Source of the DNA: an uncultured Eubacteriales bacterium
GTDB lineage: Bacteria > Bacillota > Clostridia > Oscillospirales > CAG-272
Direction: 5' to 3'
NCBI GenBank assembly: GCA_934417455.1
Contig: CAKRWK010000051.1
Span: forward strand, 1 to 7,187
Length of the DNA stretch: 7,187 nucleotides
Part shown: positions 5,142 to 7,187 of the stretch, in pieces
How the letters are laid out: each line of letters starts with the position of its first letter
Numbering within the stretch: position 1 is the stretch's first letter
Program-made: the position numbers and the translations under genes
Notes under the pieces: model-generated
The model's database searches: none
Told to the model about the DNA's origin: nothing
The model's input: the letters and a program-made list of their open reading frames with translations, nothing else

Positions 5142-7187
5142 ATGAAGTACTACCTTGAAGGTACCGATGACGTTCTCCGCGACACGGGGAGCACGCCCGA
5201 CGGACTAACGTCGGACGAAGCCGCAAAACGGCTTGCCGAAGGCGGCCGCAACAAACTGGCCGAGCCGAAAAAAGACTCTCTCATCAAGCAGTTTTTTAAA
5301 CAGATGTCCGACCCCATGACGCTGATTCTTCTGGCGGCAGCCGCCATCAGCACCGTGCTTGCCATTGTGGAAAACGAAAGTTTCACGGACGTTTTTATCA
5401 TTCTTTTCGTCGTCATTGTCAACGCCGTTCTCGGCGTATACCAGGAAAATAAGGCCGAACAGGCCATTGAGGCCTTGCAGAAAATGTCTGCCGCGCAGAG
5501 CAAGGTTCTGCGTGACGGAAAAGTCGTGGCGGTGCCGAGCGAGGAACTCGTCGTCGGTGACGTTGTCGTGCTGGAAGCCGGCGACGCCGTGCCCGCGGAC
5601 GGCCGTATCATCGAGAGCGCGTCGCTGAAAATCGAAGAAGCCGCGCTGACCGGTGAGTCCGTTCCCGTCAACAAGTACATCGACCTTCTTCACCTGAAAG
5701 AAAACGAAACCGATGTGGCCCTCGGCGACCGTAAAAATATGGTTTATATGGGTTCCACCGTCGTATACGGCCGCGGCCGCGCCGTCGTGACCGGCACCGG
5801 TATGAATACGGAGATGGGCAAAATCGCCGATGTTCTGGCAAATGCCAAAGAAGGGCAGACGCCTCTGCAACGCAAACTTTCCGAACTTTCCGGCATCCTG
5901 ACCAAACTTGTGCTCGGCATCTGCGTCGTCATTTTTGCCGTACAACTGCTCCGCGCGGGCGCGTTCAACATGGACGTCGTCATGCGGTCGTTTATGATTG
6001 CCGTTTCGCTTGCCGTGGCCGCCATTCCCGAAGGGCTTGCCGCCGTTGTGACGGTGGTGCTGAGCATTGGCGTGACCAACATGTCAAAACGCAATGCCAT
6101 CATCCGCAAACTGACCGCCGTTGAAACGCTCGGTTGCGCGCAGATTATCTGTTCCGATAAAACCGGCACCCTGACGCAGAACAAAATGACCGTTGTCGAC
6201 AGTTACGGCGCGTCGGAGAAGCGCACGGCCACGGCGATGACCCTTTGTTCCGACGCCACGCTGAATGCCGACGGCAAGAGCGCAAGTGGCGAACCGACGG
6301 AAGCCGCCCTTGTCACATGGGGCGCCGTCTGCGGCCTGCCGAAGGGCGAACTTTCGGAAAAATATCCCCGCGTCGGGGAAGCACCGTTCGACTCCGGACG
6401 GAAAATGATGTCCACTCTGCACAAGGCGCCGGACGGCACCTGCGTGCAGTTCACCAAGGGCGGTCCCGACGTGGTTCTTGACTGTTGCACAACCTATCTT
6501 TCCGAAAACGGGGACGTCCTTCCCATGACGGAAGAGAAGAAGACGGACATTCTCCACGCCAATAAAGCCATGGCGGATAAGGCACTGCGCGTGCTGGCCG
6601 CCGCCGAACGCGTGTATGCGGACATGCCCGCCTCCGCAGAGCCTTCCGACCTGGAGCACGATATGTGTTTTCTCGGCCTTGCCGGCATGATTGACCCTGT
6701 CCGTCCCGAAGTCAAAGCGGCGATTGCCGAATGCCGCACGGCGGGTATACGTCCCATCATGATTACGGGCGACCATGTCGATACCGCCGTTGCCATCGCT
6801 AAGGAACTCGGCATACTGGAGGACGGCATGAAGGCCGTCACCGGCGCGGAACTTTCCCTAATGGACGACGAAACTTTTGCGAAAGAATATAAGAACATTT
6901 CCGTCTACGCCCGTGTACAGCCCGAACACAAAACCCGTATCGTCAACGCATGGAAAGCCGGCGGATACGTCACCGCCATGACGGGTGACGGCGTCAACGA
7001 CGCTCCGTCCATCAAATCCGCCGACATCGGCGTCGGCATGGGTATCACCGGTACGGACGTTACCAAAAACGTGGCCGACATGGTGCTGGCCGACGATAAT
7101 TTCGCGACGATTGTCGGCGCCGTCGAAGAAGGTCGCCGTATTTACGACAAAATCCGCAAAGCCATTCAGTTCCTTCTGTCGTCGAAT
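5142..7187 (+). CDS. P2-type (calcium-type) cation-transporting ATPase, 3' partial
   Basis: The first 682 residues are present and the frame is open at the window end. The protein is an inner-membrane ATP-driven ion pump, most like bacterial SERCA/PMCA-type Ca2+ exporters. Order seen: cytoplasmic N-terminus (1-57); M1 and M2 (about 58-75 and 83-103); actuator domain with TGES (170-173, E172); M3 (about 254-274); M4 with the ion-site motif PEGLAA (296-301); phosphorylation motif DKTGTLT with acceptor D339; nucleotide-binding domain with KGGPD (439-443, usually KGAPE); DPVRPE (518-523); TGDH (542-545); and TGDGVNDAP (614-622). The window ends just before M5. All catalytic motifs are intact. The specificity residues of M5, M6 and M8 lie outside, so Ca2+ is a family-based inference. 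The ATG at 5142 follows AAAAGGAAA (GG at 5130-5131). No separate promoter is obvious between the tRNA hairpin and this start, so transcription may come from the tRNA promoter. Confidence 0.93.
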   Translation, partial: MKYYLEGTDDVLRDTGSTPDGLTSDEAAKRLAEGGRNKLAEPKKDSLIKQFFKQMSDPMTLILLAAAAISTVLAIVENESFTDVFIILFVVIVNAVLGVYQENKAEQAIEALQKMSAAQSKVLRDGKVVAVPSEELVVGDVVVLEAGDAVPADGRIIESASLKIEEAALTGESVPVNKYIDLLHLKENETDVALGDRKNMVYMGSTVVYGRGRAVVTGTGMNTEMGKIADVLANAKEGQTPLQRKLSELSGILTKLVLGICVVIFAVQLLRAGAFNMDVVMRSFMIAVSLAVAAIPEGLAAVVTVVLSIGVTNMSKRNAIIRKLTAVETLGCAQIICSDKTGTLTQNKMTVVDSYGASEKRTATAMTLCSDATLNADGKSASGEPTEAALVTWGAVCGLPKGELSEKYPRVGEAPFDSGRKMMSTLHKAPDGTCVQFTKGGPDVVLDCCTTYLSENGDVLPMTEEKKTDILHANKAMADKALRVLAAAERVYADMPASAEPSDLEHDMCFLGLAGMIDPVRPEVKAAIAECRTAGIRPIMITGDHVDTAVAIAKELGILEDGMKAVTGAELSLMDDETFAKEYKNISVYARVQPEHKTRIVNAWKAGGYVTAMTGDGVNDAPSIKSADIGVGMGITGTDVTKNVADMVLADDNFATIVGAVEEGRRIYDKIRKAIQFLLSSN

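Noticed and set aside
5205..6898. Several - strand open frames opposite the ATPase
   Set aside because: The + strand frame shows every P-type ATPase motif in order; the antisense frames have none and no translation signals.

Overview
The window looks like chromosomal DNA of a moderately GC-rich member of the Clostridia (Firmicutes), perhaps a gut Oscillospirales-type anaerobe. The grounds are the EpsC-type serine acetyltransferase, the lipoprotein with Clostridia-style CxxC repeats, purine-rich Shine-Dalgarno sites, consensus sigma-A-type promoters with 17-nt spacers, and intrinsic terminators. The taxonomy is inferred from protein style, not from a marker gene. There are no mobile elements, CRISPR arrays or phage genes.

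Layout. (1) 1-1278, + strand: the 3' part of an open frame that begins before the window. It encodes the C-terminal beta-helix of a serine O-acetyltransferase and runs without a stop or new start into a polysaccharide-deacetylase-like (NodB/CE4) domain. An in-frame TAG at 1120-1122 interrupts it, but the same frame continues with plausible family sequence to a TGA at 1276-1278. An intrinsic terminator (1307-1347) follows. (2) 1434-3424, + strand: a promoter and a monocistronic gene for an exported lipoprotein with three cysteine repeats and a pectate-lyase-type right-handed beta-helix. (3) 3443-3474: a terminator that appears to serve both strands, shared with the convergent unit. (4) 4913-3494, - strand: a promoter, an RluA-family pseudouridine synthase and, 55 nt downstream, a small helical ferritin-like protein, probably co-transcribed. 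(5) 4863-4986: a compact divergent control region with two near-consensus promoters flanking an AT-rich palindrome. (6) 4987-5070, + strand: tRNA-Leu(GAG) with encoded CCA, then a terminator-like hairpin. (7) 5142-7187, + strand: a P2-type (calcium-type) cation ATPase that runs off the right edge at the start of its C-terminal membrane region.

The genes do not form one obvious pathway. They are separate units for cysteine synthesis or carbohydrate de-acetylation, a cell-surface beta-helix protein, RNA modification, a tRNA and ion transport. The most notable points are the acetyltransferase-deacetylase fusion and the single TAG inside it. The TAG could be a nonsense mutation, a sequencing error or a recoded UAG; the window alone cannot decide. 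No clearly new multi-gene system was found.
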